A stretch of DNA of 64,000 nucleotides from Lewinellaceae bacterium (GCA_016713985.1 JADJOD010000034.1:6110-70109), one strand, 5' to 3'. Shown: positions 9,479 to 18,747, counted from the first letter of the stretch. A program made the numbers and translations. The notes: generated by a model from the letters alone, not told the origin.

Positions 9479-9864
9479 TCAGTTGCCTTTGTATTTCTGT
9501 GAATGGTTTTCCCCGGTAAAATCCTTCTTCTTGCGCAAATGTTCCACGAGTTTGCGCAATTTTTTTACGTATTCCTTTTCTTCAGGCGTTTTATTGGGTT
9601 TGCGGTCCCACTGCTGAAACTCCTGTTTGGCTTTTTCGTATTGTTGTTCCGCACTTTCCCGAGCCTTCGGGTTGGAGTGTTTGCCGTTTTTTCGCTGTTC
9701 TTCTCCATTTTCAGGCGATTTTCCTGAAGGTTATCCGGCGGAGGCGGGGTGTAATACGTGGAAACCACAAATGCCAGGACGCTGAGCAGGAGCAAAAACA
9801 ATATCGTTTTCCCTGGAAAAGAAAGCTTTTGTGGTAGTTGTTCGGCTGAGGTAAAAGTTTGCAT
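9479..9864 (-). CDS. Small membrane-anchored toxin-like protein (one-base frameshift)
   Basis: Reconstructed from two frames: ATG at 9864, then one base added in the A6 run (forward T6 at 9687-9692), ending at 9479, about 128 residues. The first part has a single membrane segment (TILFLLLLSVLAFVVSTYY, about residues 19-37) and a proline hinge (TPPPPDN). The second is charged and helical (KPNKTPEEKEYVKKLRKL) and ends in TGENHSQKYKGN, a tail resembling the C-termini of Bacteroidota polymorphic toxins. It is directly coupled to the downstream immunity-like gene. No catalytic domain is recognisable in so short a protein, so a toxin role is only a hypothesis. Confidence 0.5.
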
Positions 9865-9985
9865 ATTTGGCTGTTGTGCCGACTCCCGCACAAAAACAAT
9901 GCTTGTAATCCAAGTGTTTATTCCGGAGTACCAAATCGGAACGGAGGGGGCAGACGTTCCAGAATATACAAAAAACGATCCCAGG

Positions 9986-10154
9986 TCATTGGCCGCTTTC
10001 GCACTCAGCCTGCATATTTCTTCCACCTGTTTTACCCGGATACTCCGCAATCAATTCCGCGTACTCCTCACCCGACAAACGAATGTATTGGTAAACCTCC
10101 TTTCCCGTTTTATGCCCTCACCCGCATGGTGGATTTCACCGGGCGCTTCAACAT
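9986..10154 (-). CDS. Possible small protein, frame-broken
   Basis: A frame opening at ATG 10154 (MLKRPVKSTMRVRA) stops early. The +1 frame then reads HKTGKEVYQYIRLSGEEY and ends NMQAECESGQ. Skipping one G in the GGG near 10118 joins them into a product of about 55 residues with a well-behaved acidic and tyrosine-rich composition. It lies between the tRNA-Ser terminator and the toxin-like gene. I do not recognise it. It may also be a remnant of a longer gene. Confidence 0.3.
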
Positions 10155-10192
10155 GGGTCACGGTACCGGCGCCCGTGTACGGGCAAAAAAAA

Positions 10193-10212
10193 GCCCGGCT
10201 GGAGGGCCGGGC
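10193..10212 (-). terminator. Rho-independent terminator after tRNA-Ser(CGA)
   Basis: GCCCGGC and GCCGGGC form a 7-bp GC stem with a 6-nt loop. On the minus strand an uninterrupted T8 tract follows, directly downstream of the tRNA-Ser gene. Confidence 0.8.
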
Positions 10213-10221
10213 AACAACAAG

Positions 10222-10308
10222 CGGAGAGGGAGGGATTCGAACCCCCGGTACCCGCGAAGGTACGTCTGATTTCGAATCAGGTGCATTCAACCACTCTGCC
10301 ACCTCTCC
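10222..10308 (-). tRNA. tRNA-Ser (anticodon CGA)
   Basis: Class II tRNA of 87 nt on the minus strand. The acceptor stem is GGAGAGG/CCTCTCC, the anticodon loop TTCGAAA (anticodon CGA, codon UCG), there is a long variable arm, and the T-loop is GGTTCGAATCC. No CCA is encoded. The outermost anticodon-stem pair is a C-A mismatch. A terminator follows. Confidence 0.92.
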
Positions 10309-10313
10309 GGGTT

Positions 10314-10402
10314 GGTTGTCGGTTGTCGGTTATTGGTTGTTGGCGCCAATGCATTTGACTAACCTGACGCAGGTAACCGATAACCAATAACCAACAACCA
10401 AA
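10314..10402. repeat. Inverted repeat between the two tRNA-Ser genes
   Basis: The left arm (GGTTGTCGGTTATTGGTTG) and right arm (TAACCGATAACCAATAACC) are complementary over about 25 bases around a ~25-nt centre. Each arm is built from short repeated words (GGTTRTYG). Similar words (ATAACCGATA, AACCAATA) follow the 7-bp array at 20.6 kb. Function unknown. It could fold into a long hairpin. Confidence 0.7.
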
Positions 10403-10405
10403 TTG

Positions 10406-10493
10406 CGGAGAGACAGGGATTCGAACCCTGGATACGCTTTTGACGTATACGCACTTTCCAGGCGCGCTCCTTAAACCACTCGGACATCTCTCC
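10406..10493 (-). tRNA. tRNA-Ser (anticodon GGA)
   Basis: Class II tRNA of 88 nt. The acceptor stem is GGAGAGA/TCTCTCC, the anticodon loop CTGGAAA (anticodon GGA, codons UCC/UCU) lies within a paired CGCGC/GTGCG stem, the variable arm is long and the T-loop is GGTTCGAATCC. It lies 97 bp upstream of the tRNA-Ser(CGA) gene in the same direction. Confidence 0.93.
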
Positions 10494-10585
10494 GGGATGC
10501 CGCTTTGTTAAGCGGGTGCAAAGGTAATATTGTATTGGAAATTTACAAGTCGACATCTACTGAGAATTTTCAGGTTGCTTGGTTG

Positions 10586-10593
10586 TATTTTTG
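10586..10593 (+). promoter_or_regulatory. Bacteroidota-type -7 element
   Basis: TATTTTTG matches the Bacteroidota sigma-A -7 consensus TAnnTTTG exactly. It lies about 15 bp before the ATG at 10601, which would make the transcript nearly leaderless or favour the second ATG at 10607. I see no good -33 TTG at the usual distance. Confidence 0.4.
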
Positions 10594-10600
10594 CCCTCTC

Positions 10601-10981
10601 ATGAACATGAGCCTTTTCGACAACAGGAGGGTACGCCAGGGACTGACCATTTTTATGCTGTTCGGGGCGCTTACCTGCATTTTTCCTCCCGCACATCCCA
10701 CTTTTCTCTGGTGGGCGGATAAAGCTGTGTTTGTGGCGTCGGGGTACCTCCTGGCCGGACTTTTTTTTCTGATCATCAATAATCAGCGGCTGATGTTTGT
10801 GTGTTTGGGTTGCAGCGCCGCCATTTGTTTTTTTAAAAATGAACTGGGCGACGGCCAAACGGGTATGAGACATACCAATCCGCCTTTTTATCTGCCCGAT
10901 TCTTCGCCCCTGAAAAAACCGGATCCGAACTCGTTTTTTCTAAAACCTGTACCGCCGGATGAGCCTGTTAAAGCGCATTGA
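10601..10981 (+). CDS. Small membrane protein, unknown function
   Basis: About 126 residues from ATG 10601 (MNMSLFDNRR; a second ATG at 10607 is possible). Three hydrophobic segments (around GLTIFMLFGALTCIF, AVFVASGYLLAGLFFLII and LMFVCLGCSAAICFF) suggest a membrane protein with a proline-rich C-terminal tail (LPDSSPLKKPDPNSFFL). The last 23 bp overlap the downstream kinase gene, so the two are probably translated together. I do not recognise the family. Confidence 0.65.
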   Translation: MNMSLFDNRRVRQGLTIFMLFGALTCIFPPAHPTFLWWADKAVFVASGYLLAGLFFLIINNQRLMFVCLGCSAAICFFKNELGDGQTGMRHTNPPFYLPDSSPLKKPDPNSFFLKPVPPDEPVKAH

Positions 10982-11309
10982 CAGTTTTCGCTACGCCTTT
11001 AAAGGCCTGGTGGAACTGTTTACCCGTCAAATAAATGCACGGATACACCTCGCTGCGGCGGTTGTTGCCGTCGGCGCCGGGTTTTATTTCCATATATCGC
11101 CCTTAGAGTGGGTAGCCATCACCGGCTGCATCGCCGCAGTAATCGCCCTGGAAGCCATTAACACGGCCCTGGAATACCTGACCGACCTGGTATCACCCGA
11201 TTACCACCCGCTTGCGGGCAAGGTAAAAGATGTGGCGGCTGCGGCCGTACTCGTCGCTGCCGCCGGTTCGGTGATCATCGGATTGATTATTTTTGTCCCG
11301 AAATTTTAA
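10959..11309 (+). CDS. dgkA: Diacylglycerol kinase / undecaprenol kinase family
   Basis: The 116-residue product matches the short integral-membrane DgkA family in length and layout: an N-terminal amphipathic region (FRYAFKGL), the ARIHLAAAVVA segment, the signature EAINTALEYLTD (about residues 65-76) and KVKDVAAAAVL before the last membrane helix. Family members phosphorylate diacylglycerol or undecaprenol in the inner membrane using ATP, feeding lipid and cell-wall carrier recycling. Which lipid is used here cannot be told from sequence. It overlaps the upstream membrane-protein gene by 23 bp. Confidence 0.9.
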   Translation: MSLLKRIDSFRYAFKGLVELFTRQINARIHLAAAVVAVGAGFYFHISPLEWVAITGCIAAVIALEAINTALEYLTDLVSPDYHPLAGKVKDVAAAAVLVAAAGSVIIGLIIFVPKF

Positions 11310-11495
11310 CACCTCCCCGAATGCCTGCATCCGGGTGAACCAGTCTTTAAAAGGCCGGTTTGTCGGCAATCTTACATTCACGCTGCATAAAATTGACCAA
11401 ATATATCGTTGGTTTTGGACACAATCGGCGAGTTCGCCGTATCTTGGGGTAATCCTGCCAAAACCGGTTTTCATCCTTTTTTTTCACCAAACTCT

Positions 11496-14400
11496 ATGCA
11501 TCCCATGCGTTTTTCATCCTTTTTGCCGATGCTACTGCTGGTTGGCGCGCTACACGCGCAAAACCAATGCAGCATTTTTGACCTTACCGCCAAGGTCGCC
11601 AATTACGCCCCTTCCACCTGTCAATACTACGTAGTCCTCGATTTTGAACATACCGGCACGACCAACCAGTTTACCGTCACCGGTAACGGCAACAACTACG
11701 GTACGTTCAACTACGGCCAGGTACCCCTCACCCTGGGGCCTTTCACCGCCGGCAGCACACCCGCCGTCAAGGAATTTGTGGTGACGGACGCCGTTTTCAC
11801 AGACTGTAAAGACGACGCCCAAACGGACGTTCCCGGCTGTCAGACGAGTACGGATTGCGACATTTACGACGTAAAAGTGATACCGGGCGACTGTGTACCC
11901 GGTAGTCTGACGTACCAACTGACGCTCAATTTTCAGGTTAAAAATCCCGGCAACGACTTTTTTGAAGTCTGGGCCGGCAACGGACAGTACCTCGGGGTTT
12001 TCCCGCTGAGTCAATTACCGCTGAACATCCCGAACTTCCCCTGGGACGGAGACCCGACCGATCACATCAAGATTTGTATCAACGACAACCCCGACTGCTG
12101 CGAAACCGTCAGTTTCCCCGCGCCGGATTGCCTGCAAGGACCTTGCAGTATTTCCGGCCTGACCGTTGAAACGGGCGACTGCACCTCGGACAGCACCTAT
12201 AAAGTAGAGATCAACTTCGCCATCAATACACCTAACATCGTGGGTGTGTTCGGGTTATGGGCCAACGGTTCGTTTATCGGCATCTTTGGCCTGAACGACC
12301 TGCCGCTTACCCTCGACAGTTTCCCCTGGAACGGCGGCCCTGCCGATGAAATAAAGGTTTGTATTGTAAACACGCCGACCGACCTCAACAATCTCCAGAT
12401 TCTTTGCTGCAAAACCCTCGAATTTCAGGTGCCCGGCTGCCTGCCGGTATACCCCTGCGGCATCAAGGACATGAAAGTGGAAACCGACACCTGCTCCTCC
12501 GACAGTACCTTCGGCCTGTGGGTGAATTTCCTGGTAAACGATACCACGGCCGTCGATTCATTTGAGGTCTGGGCCAACGGTACCCTGCTCGGCGCCTTTG
12601 TGTACCACCCCGATTCCTTGCCGCTTTATATCCCCGATTTTCCGTGGAACGGCAACATATTCAACCACATACGGGTTTGTACCGGCAATGCGCCGCCCTG
12701 TTGCAGGGAGTTGCAGTTTCTGGCGCCGGCCTGCCTGCCTTTCGGCCCCTGCGAAGTCACGGATATTTTTGTGCAAACAGGCGCCTGCACCTCCGACAGC
12801 ACCTACAAACTCCGGGTAAACTTCCAGGCGACCAATCCCGGCGACGGCAATTTTGTGCTTTGGGCAAACGGCGCCTTAGTGGACACCTTCCCGCTGACCG
12901 CCGTGCCGCTGGCTTTCGACAGTTTTCCCTGGAGTGGAAACAATGTCGACCTGATCAAAATCTGTATCTCCGGCGCCACACCCGATACGGTGCCTTGCTG
13001 CCGGGAGAAGGAATTCCACCCGCCTGCCTGCCTGTTCCCGGACTCCTGCGAGATCGTGAACGTTGTGGTGGACCCCGGCAATTGTGATCCGGCGAGTCAG
13101 ACCTACAGCCTGACCCTCAATTTTGAAGTCAAACACGCCACCAACGACTTTTTTGAATTGTGGGCCGGAAATGGTCAGTACCTCGGCTATTTCCCGCTGA
13201 GCCAGTTGCCGCTCACCATTCCCGCATTCCCCTGCACCAACAGCGGAACCGGACTGTTAAAAATCTGTATCAACGACAACCCGGATTGCTGCACAACGGT
13301 GGATTTTCAGGCGCCGGACTGCTGTAATGCTACGGGCCCTTGTGAAATATTTGACCTGACGGTGGAAACGGGCGATTGCACGTCCGACAGCACTTATCAC
13401 ACCTGGATCAACTTCCAGGTCAGCAACCCGCTCGGCGACCAGTTCAGCGTGTGGACCAACGGCGATTTTTACGGCACCTTCGATCTCGATTCACTTCCGC
13501 TGGAAATCCCCAACTTCCCCTGGAACGGCGGCTCGAACGACGTGGTGAAAATCTGCTTCATCAGTCCCGACGGCGCCATCGGTTGTTGCAAAACCAAAGA
13601 GTTCGCCGTACCCGATTGTATCGACCAGCCCTGTGAAATTTACAATCTCGTGGTGAATCCGGGCGATTGCACCGGCGACAGCACCTACAGCGTGACGATC
13701 AAATTCCAGGTGGACAACCCGCCCGGAAACATCTTTGGCGTTTGGGCCAACGGCGAGTTTCTCGGAACGTTCAACCTGAACCAGTTACCACTCACCATCG
13801 ACGATTTCCCCTGGAACGGCGGCGCAAACGACGTCGTGAAAGTGTGTTTTGTCAGTCCCAACGACCCCGCCGGTTCGGCTACCTGCTGCCGGGTAAAAGA
13901 ATTTGAAGTACCCGATTGCCTCAACCAGGGCGGCCCGTGTGAAATATGGGACCTCACAGTCACCACCGGCGATTGTACCGGCGACAGCACTTATGTTGTA
14001 AAAATCAATTTCTCGGTGGCCAACCCGCCGGGAAATACCTTCGGCGTATGGGCCAACGGCGTATTCTTCGGCGACTATAACCTGAATCAATTGCCGCTCT
14101 CCATCACCAATTTCCCCTGGAACGGCGGTGCAAACGACGTGATCAAGGTGTGTATGGCGCCCAACAGCAATACCGGCTGCTGCCAGACGAAAGAGTTCAA
14201 CGTACCCGCCTGCCTCAACCAGGGCGGCCCCTGCGAAGTATTCGACATGAGCGTGCAGACCGGCGACTGCACCGGCGACAGTACCTACAGCGTGACGATT
14301 GATTTCCAGGTCGCCAACGCACCCGGAAATACCTTCGGCGTATGGGCCAACGGCGGGTTCCTCGGCACCTACAATGTCAATCAGTTGCCGCTGACCATCG

Positions 14401-16286
14401 ACGATTTCCCCTGGAACGGGGGCCAGAACGACGTCGTAAAGGTCTGTTTCCTCAGCCCCAATGGCGCTTACGTGTGTTGCCGCACCAAAGAATTTGCCGT
14501 ACCCGACTGCCTTGACCCGGGCGGCCCCTGCGATATACACGATCTCGTGGTGGATACCGGCGACTGCACCGGCGACAGCACTTACCAGGTCTGGATCAAT
14601 TTCCAGGTCGCCAATCCTCCGGGCGACCAGTTCGGATTGTGGGCAAACGGCGAGTTTTTGGGCTTTTTTAACCTCAACCAACTCCCCCTGTCCATCACCG
14701 ATTTCCCATGGAACGGCGGCGCGAATGACGTCGTGAAAGTTTGTTTTGCCAACAGCGGAACGGTCGGTTGCTGCGAAATCAAAGAATTCGCCGTACCCGA
14801 CTGTCTCAATCAGGGCGGTCCCTGCGAAATTTATGACCTGGGTGTGGATACCGGCGATTGCACCGGCGACAGCACCTACCAGGTCTGGATCAATTTCTCG
14901 GTAGACAATCCGCCCGGAAATACCTTCGGTGTGTGGGCCAACGGCCAGTTCCTCGGCACCTTCAACCTCAACCAATTGCCGCTGGCGATCATGGATTTCC
15001 CGTGGAACGGCGGTTCGAATGACGTAGTGAAGGTTTGTTTTGTCGATCCCGATCATCCCGATCTTCCTCCGACCTGCTGCCGCACCAAAGAGTTCGCCGT
15101 ACCTGATTGCCTCGACCAGGGCGGTCCCTGCGAAATTTACGACCTCGTGGTAGATCCGGGCGACTGCACCGGCGACAGTACGTATTCGGTTTTGATCAAT
15201 TTCTCGGTGGACAACCCGACCGGAAACATCTTTGGCGTTTGGGCCAACGGCGCGTTCATCGGCACCTTCAACCTCAGCCAACTGCCGCTTACCATCAGCA
15301 ATTTCCCCTGGAACGGCGGCCCGAATGACGTGGTGAAGATTTGTTTTGTCGATCCCAACAATCCCGCCGGTTCGGCCACCTGCTGCCGCACGAAAGAATT
15401 CGCCGTACCCGACTGTCTCGACCAGGGCGGTCCCTGCGAAATTTTCAACCTCGTGGTGGATACCGGCGATTGCACCGGCGACAGTACGTATTCGGTTTTG
15501 ATCAATTTTTCGGTGGACAACCCGCCCGGAAATACCTTTGGCGTTTGGGCCAACGGCGCGTTCTTCGGCACCTTCAACCTCAACCAACTGCCGCTTACCA
15601 TCAACAATTTCCCCTGGAACGGCGGCTCGAATGACGTGGTGAAGGTTTGTTTTGTCGATCCCAACGACCCGGCCGGTTCGGCCACCTGTTGCCGCACCAA
15701 GGAATTTGAAGTGCCCGACTGCCTGACACAGGATGTGTGCCATATCTTCGACCTGATCGCAATTCCGACGCCGTGTTTGTGCGGGCAGTTTTTTGTAGCG
15801 ATCAGTTTCCAGCATGAAAACGGGGGCGCCGGCGGTTTCGAAATTGTGGGCAACGGCACCAATTACGGCTCGTTCCCCTACAACACCCTGCAGCCGATCA
15901 TCCTCGGCCCGCTGATGGGTGACGGAACGACGCAGTACGAATTCGCCGTAAACGACGTGCAGCACCCTGACTGCGGCGATGATGTCGCAATCGGCAGTAT
16001 CGATTGTATGACTTCGGTGGTTGATCCGGGTGGTGATGCACAATTAGTGCTTTCGCCCAACCCGGCATCGAACTGGCTGAACGTATCGGCACAATTGCAA
16101 GGCAGCGCCCAGATCGGCGAATCCACCGTGGATATCTACCATGCCGACGGTCGCTTAGTGCGCAACTTCACCGTGCCCGATGGCGGCAACTTCCAAATCG
16201 ACGTGGCCGATCTGCCCGCAGGTGTTTACCGCCTGTCATTGCAGGCCGCCGCCGGTCGTTTGGAGGGCATTTTTGCGAAGCAATAG
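11496..16286 (+). CDS. Large tandem-repeat T9SS surface protein
   Basis: About 1,596 residues from ATG 11496 (MHPMRFSSF; the ATG at 11505 is equally good), with a signal peptide ending near GALHAQNQ. The body is 13 consecutive units of about 95-105 residues. Each opens with C(E/D)I..L.V..GDC(T)GDSTY, continues with F.VWANG.F.G.F.L.QLPL and FPWNGG..DVVK(I/V)CF, and closes with a CC pair and a VPDCL spacer. The first and last domains are divergent caps that resemble each other (VTGNGNNYG and IVGNGTNYG). A T9SS type A domain ends the chain (LVLSPNPASNWLNV). Units 8-14 are the most alike, suggesting recent expansion. The paired cysteines suggest disulphide-stabilised beta domains. An adhesin or matrix role is likely but unproven. 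Confidence 0.9.
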   Translation: MHPMRFSSFLPMLLLVGALHAQNQCSIFDLTAKVANYAPSTCQYYVVLDFEHTGTTNQFTVTGNGNNYGTFNYGQVPLTLGPFTAGSTPAVKEFVVTDAVFTDCKDDAQTDVPGCQTSTDCDIYDVKVIPGDCVPGSLTYQLTLNFQVKNPGNDFFEVWAGNGQYLGVFPLSQLPLNIPNFPWDGDPTDHIKICINDNPDCCETVSFPAPDCLQGPCSISGLTVETGDCTSDSTYKVEINFAINTPNIVGVFGLWANGSFIGIFGLNDLPLTLDSFPWNGGPADEIKVCIVNTPTDLNNLQILCCKTLEFQVPGCLPVYPCGIKDMKVETDTCSSDSTFGLWVNFLVNDTTAVDSFEVWANGTLLGAFVYHPDSLPLYIPDFPWNGNIFNHIRVCTGNAPPCCRELQFLAPACLPFGPCEVTDIFVQTGACTSDSTYKLRVNFQATNPGDGNFVLWANGALVDTFPLTAVPLAFDSFPWSGNNVDLIKICISGATPDTVPCCREKEFHPPACLFPDSCEIVNVVVDPGNCDPASQTYSLTLNFEVKHATNDFFELWAGNGQYLGYFPLSQLPLTIPAFPCTNSGTGLLKICINDNPDCCTTVDFQAPDCCNATGPCEIFDLTVETGDCTSDSTYHTWINFQVSNPLGDQFSVWTNGDFYGTFDLDSLPLEIPNFPWNGGSNDVVKICFISPDGAIGCCKTKEFAVPDCIDQPCEIYNLVVNPGDCTGDSTYSVTIKFQVDNPPGNIFGVWANGEFLGTFNLNQLPLTIDDFPWNGGANDVVKVCFVSPNDPAGSATCCRVKEFEVPDCLNQGGPCEIWDLTVTTGDCTGDSTYVVKINFSVANPPGNTFGVWANGVFFGDYNLNQLPLSITNFPWNGGANDVIKVCMAPNSNTGCCQTKEFNVPACLNQGGPCEVFDMSVQTGDCTGDSTYSVTIDFQVANAPGNTFGVWANGGFLGTYNVNQLPLTIDDFPWNGGQNDVVKVCFLSPNGAYVCCRTKEFAVPDCLDPGGPCDIHDLVVDTGDCTGDSTYQVWINFQVANPPGDQFGLWANGEFLGFFNLNQLPLSITDFPWNGGANDVVKVCFANSGTVGCCEIKEFAVPDCLNQGGPCEIYDLGVDTGDCTGDSTYQVWINFSVDNPPGNTFGVWANGQFLGTFNLNQLPLAIMDFPWNGGSNDVVKVCFVDPDHPDLPPTCCRTKEFAVPDCLDQGGPCEIYDLVVDPGDCTGDSTYSVLINFSVDNPTGNIFGVWANGAFIGTFNLSQLPLTISNFPWNGGPNDVVKICFVDPNNPAGSATCCRTKEFAVPDCLDQGGPCEIFNLVVDTGDCTGDSTYSVLINFSVDNPPGNTFGVWANGAFFGTFNLNQLPLTINNFPWNGGSNDVVKVCFVDPNDPAGSATCCRTKEFEVPDCLTQDVCHIFDLIAIPTPCLCGQFFVAISFQHENGGAGGFEIVGNGTNYGSFPYNTLQPIILGPLMGDGTTQYEFAVNDVQHPDCGDDVAIGSIDCMTSVVDPGGDAQLVLSPNPASNWLNVSAQLQGSAQIGESTVDIYHADGRLVRNFTVPDGGNFQIDVADLPAGVYRLSLQAAAGRLEGIFAKQ

Positions 16287-16320
16287 TAATCCGGGACGAC
16301 GTTCCGGAAAAACAACAAAG

Positions 16321-16467
16321 AGAGGGTGTCTCAAAGGGTTGAGAAAAGGTGATAATGGTTGATGATAGTTGATGTTTGGATTGAAAAATGGCATAAATGC
16401 CTTTTCGGTTCAAAATATCAACCTGATAAACTTTATAAACCTCATCAACTTTGACACCTCTCTCGTT
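16321..16467. repeat. Long imperfect inverted repeat downstream of the surface-protein gene
   Basis: The left part (from AGAGAGGGTGTCTCAAAG) and the right part (ending TTTGACACCTCTCTC) are imperfectly complementary over about 60 bases around a small AT-rich centre. The arms contain short repeated words (GTTGATG, GTTTAT). It lies between the convergent surface-protein and pafA genes and could serve both as a terminator region. It resembles the other simple-word hairpins in the window. Confidence 0.6.
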
Positions 16468-16474
16468 TTTGGGC

Positions 16475-18133
16475 TTACCGGTCCAGTAATTCCCCGATCA
16501 CCTTGCCCGTGGTGCCGTTTGGCTCCGTGATGCGAAGCATGGCCGCAAGTGTGGGAGCGATGTCGGTAATATCCGTCGGGCGGAAACTGACGCCGCGCGC
16601 TATTTTCCAGCCGTACCAAAGCAGGGGAACGTGTGTGTCGTAGGCGTATGGCGAACCATGTGTGGTGCCTCCTTTGGAAAACATCTTGTCGTCCGAGTGC
16701 CAGGCCGGGTCGAGTTGAAACAGGATATCGCCCGACCGGCGGGGGTGAATTCCACGCCGCGTTTCGGACGCGAACGGGTATTCTGGCGGAAACATCATGA
16801 GTTCTTCCCGCGTAAAGGCATCATACACACCCGGTTGTGTTTTCAGGTAATCAATGATCACGGAAGCCAGGTGTTCGGGTTCCATATCGAGGTCTGCCAC
16901 GGCTTCCCAGTTGAGCCATATCTGCTGGTTGCCGATTTCGCGGATAAAGTCGCCGGGTGTGCCAAAGGCGGCGGCAATGGTTTTTTCCAGCACATTTTCC
17001 AACTGACTTTCCGGGAAAACACCCGCAGGAATCCGCAGATCATTCAGATGGACGGGTGTTTCGCCGCCGCCGTGATCGGCGGTGAAAAATACCAGCACGT
17101 TGTTTTTTCCCAGTTTTTTGTCTAAGTAATCGAGCAGGCGGGCGATATCGCGGTCGAGTCGCAGGTAAATATCCTCGGTTTCTTCCCCGTGGATGCCAAA
17201 CTGGTGCGCGCAGTAATCCGTGCTGGAAAAACTGACGCACAAAAAATCGGGCGCAGCATCGGCCCCGAGTTGCATTTTATCCACGGCGTCAATGGCAAAA
17301 TCGAGCGTCAGGCTGTTGCCGAAAGGCGTGAATCGCAATACGCCGTATCCGCCGTTTTTTTTGATGGCGGGCAGGTCGTAGGGCATTTGTTTGCCGGCAA
17401 ACAGCGAGGTGTAATCGGCGTCGTTGTATTTGTCCCAGCCGGCAAAACTTTCGTCGTACCGGAGTGTCGAGTCCGTGGCCCAGGGTTTGGAAAGGTAAGC
17501 GTCGGGCAAACGGCGGGCATTGAAGTCCTGCACCCATTGCGGAAGTCCCAGAGAATCAGGATAATACGTCGAAGTGATCCAGTTGCCCGTGGCATCGTCA
17601 AACCAGTAGCAGGCATTCGGAATATGGCCGGCCGGCAGGATGCTCGCGCGGTCTTTCAGGCAAACCCCCACTACTTTCGATTTAAAGTTATTGGACAGGC
17701 GCAACTCGTCGGTAACCGTGGTGGAAAGCAAAACCGCAGGGGAATGCTGGCCCACTTTGACGTTCGGGCTGCCGACGGTTTTGTAGCGTTTATCGGTGGT
17801 GACGTAGCGATGTTCGCGCCACTCGGGGTCCCACCATTCGTTGGCAATGATGCCGTTGACGGAAGGTGTGGTGCCGGTATAAATGGCCGCATGCCCCGGC
17901 GCCGTGTAGGTGGGCACGTAATTATATCGCGTGTTTTCGCAGGAAAACCCTTCGCCGAGCAGGCGTTTGAAGCCGCCGGCGACGTATTTGGACTGGTAGC
18001 GATAAAGGAAATCGTAACGCATCTGGTCGACAACAATGCCGACGATGAGTTTGGGTTGGGTTGGAGGGGCCTGGGCGGAAGCGTTTAAAAAAGCGGCTCC
18101 CAGGAAAAAGGCGGTGATCGGAAAAATTCGCAT
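16475..18133 (-). CDS. pafA: PafA-type alkaline phosphatase
   Basis: The 552-residue product has a signal peptide (residues 1-20) and an alkaline-phosphatase-superfamily fold. The opening VGIVVDQMRYDFL carries the first metal-binding Asp. The nucleophile is Thr77 in PTYTAPGH, Asn98 lies in IIANEW, and CLKDRASILPAGH (about 158-170) holds the Lys and Arg that mark PafA-type monoesterases. Metal ligands follow in SSTDYCAHQFG and FFTADHGGG. The enzyme acts in the periplasm and releases phosphate from organic monoesters, generally not inhibited by phosphate. It is convergent with the repeat-protein gene. Confidence 0.9.
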   Translation of the reverse strand: MRIFPITAFFLGAAFLNASAQAPPTQPKLIVGIVVDQMRYDFLYRYQSKYVAGGFKRLLGEGFSCENTRYNYVPTYTAPGHAAIYTGTTPSVNGIIANEWWDPEWREHRYVTTDKRYKTVGSPNVKVGQHSPAVLLSTTVTDELRLSNNFKSKVVGVCLKDRASILPAGHIPNACYWFDDATGNWITSTYYPDSLGLPQWVQDFNARRLPDAYLSKPWATDSTLRYDESFAGWDKYNDADYTSLFAGKQMPYDLPAIKKNGGYGVLRFTPFGNSLTLDFAIDAVDKMQLGADAAPDFLCVSFSSTDYCAHQFGIHGEETEDIYLRLDRDIARLLDYLDKKLGKNNVLVFFTADHGGGETPVHLNDLRIPAGVFPESQLENVLEKTIAAAFGTPGDFIREIGNQQIWLNWEAVADLDMEPEHLASVIIDYLKTQPGVYDAFTREELMMFPPEYPFASETRRGIHPRRSGDILFQLDPAWHSDDKMFSKGGTTHGSPYAYDTHVPLLWYGWKIARGVSFRPTDITDIAPTLAAMLRITEPNGTTGKVIGELLDR

Positions 18134-18374
18134 AAAGGTGTTTGATGTGCTTTAAATCTCAATGGCGGGGCAAAAATGGGGAATTGGGATTAAATGAACG
18201 TAAATCCTATTCCCGGATATGATGAAATCACCCTTTTTTCCGGGTTTCCGAAAAACAGCAGGCGCATGGGTTGGCTCAAAATAACACGATTTGCCCTTTC
18301 AACTTTACGGATCAAAAACGAGCGTCGGGCGTATTTTGAAGAAATCAAGGGGCAACACAAGTGCGCAAAACCCC

Positions 18375-18651
18375 TCAGCGCAGGTAGGGAAAATTCTCCG
18401 CCATATCGCGCCAGAGCAGGTACATTTCCCGGTATTTCCCGTTTTTGTCCGTCAGTGTGCCCTGGTTGTAACTCATGTCCTGCTGCAAGAGGTTGAATAC
18501 GGTCGGGTCGTCGCATTTCAGCGACAACCACGGCTGTCCGATCATCCGCAGATAAAGATCGTCGTTCATTTTGTACATCGAAGGATCGTCGTTTCCCGTG
18601 TACTGGATAGAAACGACCTGATTTGAGCAAAATTCAGCCTGAATCTCCGCT
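18375..18651 (-). pseudogene. C-terminal remnant of an unidentified gene
   Basis: The minus-strand frame is open from a stop near 18652 to 18375 and reads like real protein (QVVSIQYTGNDDPSMYK, LLQQDMSYNQGTL, LLWRDMAENFPYLR), but it has no convincing start. The internal ATG at 18578 gives only 67 residues. It is most likely the 3' end of a truncated or frame-broken gene. I cannot name the family. Confidence 0.4.
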
Positions 18652-18664
18652 TGGGATTACCAAT

Positions 18665-18736
18665 CTCCGGCCGGTGCGTATTGTTTATTAACCCGGGTTG
18701 ACCGGAGATCGGCAGCACCCAACGCACCAGCCGGAG
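18665..18736. repeat. Inverted repeat downstream of the symporter gene
   Basis: CTCCGGCCGGTGCGT and ACGCACCAGCCGGAG are complementary except for one position and are separated by about 40 bases. The pair lies directly after the symporter stop codon (minus strand) and may act in termination or mRNA stability. Confidence 0.5.
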
Positions 18737-18747
18737 ATGAGGGGCTT

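Noticed and set aside
9758..10390. Plus-strand frame of 210 codons across the tRNA-Ser region
   Set aside because: It runs through a tRNA gene and its terminator on the opposite strand, so it is not a protein gene.
9156..10493. Possible mobile element integrated at tRNA-Ser
   Set aside because: Both tRNA genes are intact, and I see no integrase and no direct repeat of a tRNA 3' end nearby.
13785..16043. 752-codon open frame antisense to the repeat surface protein
   Set aside because: It is a by-product of the periodic, GC-biased repeat coding on the other strand; it has no start context or recognisable domain.
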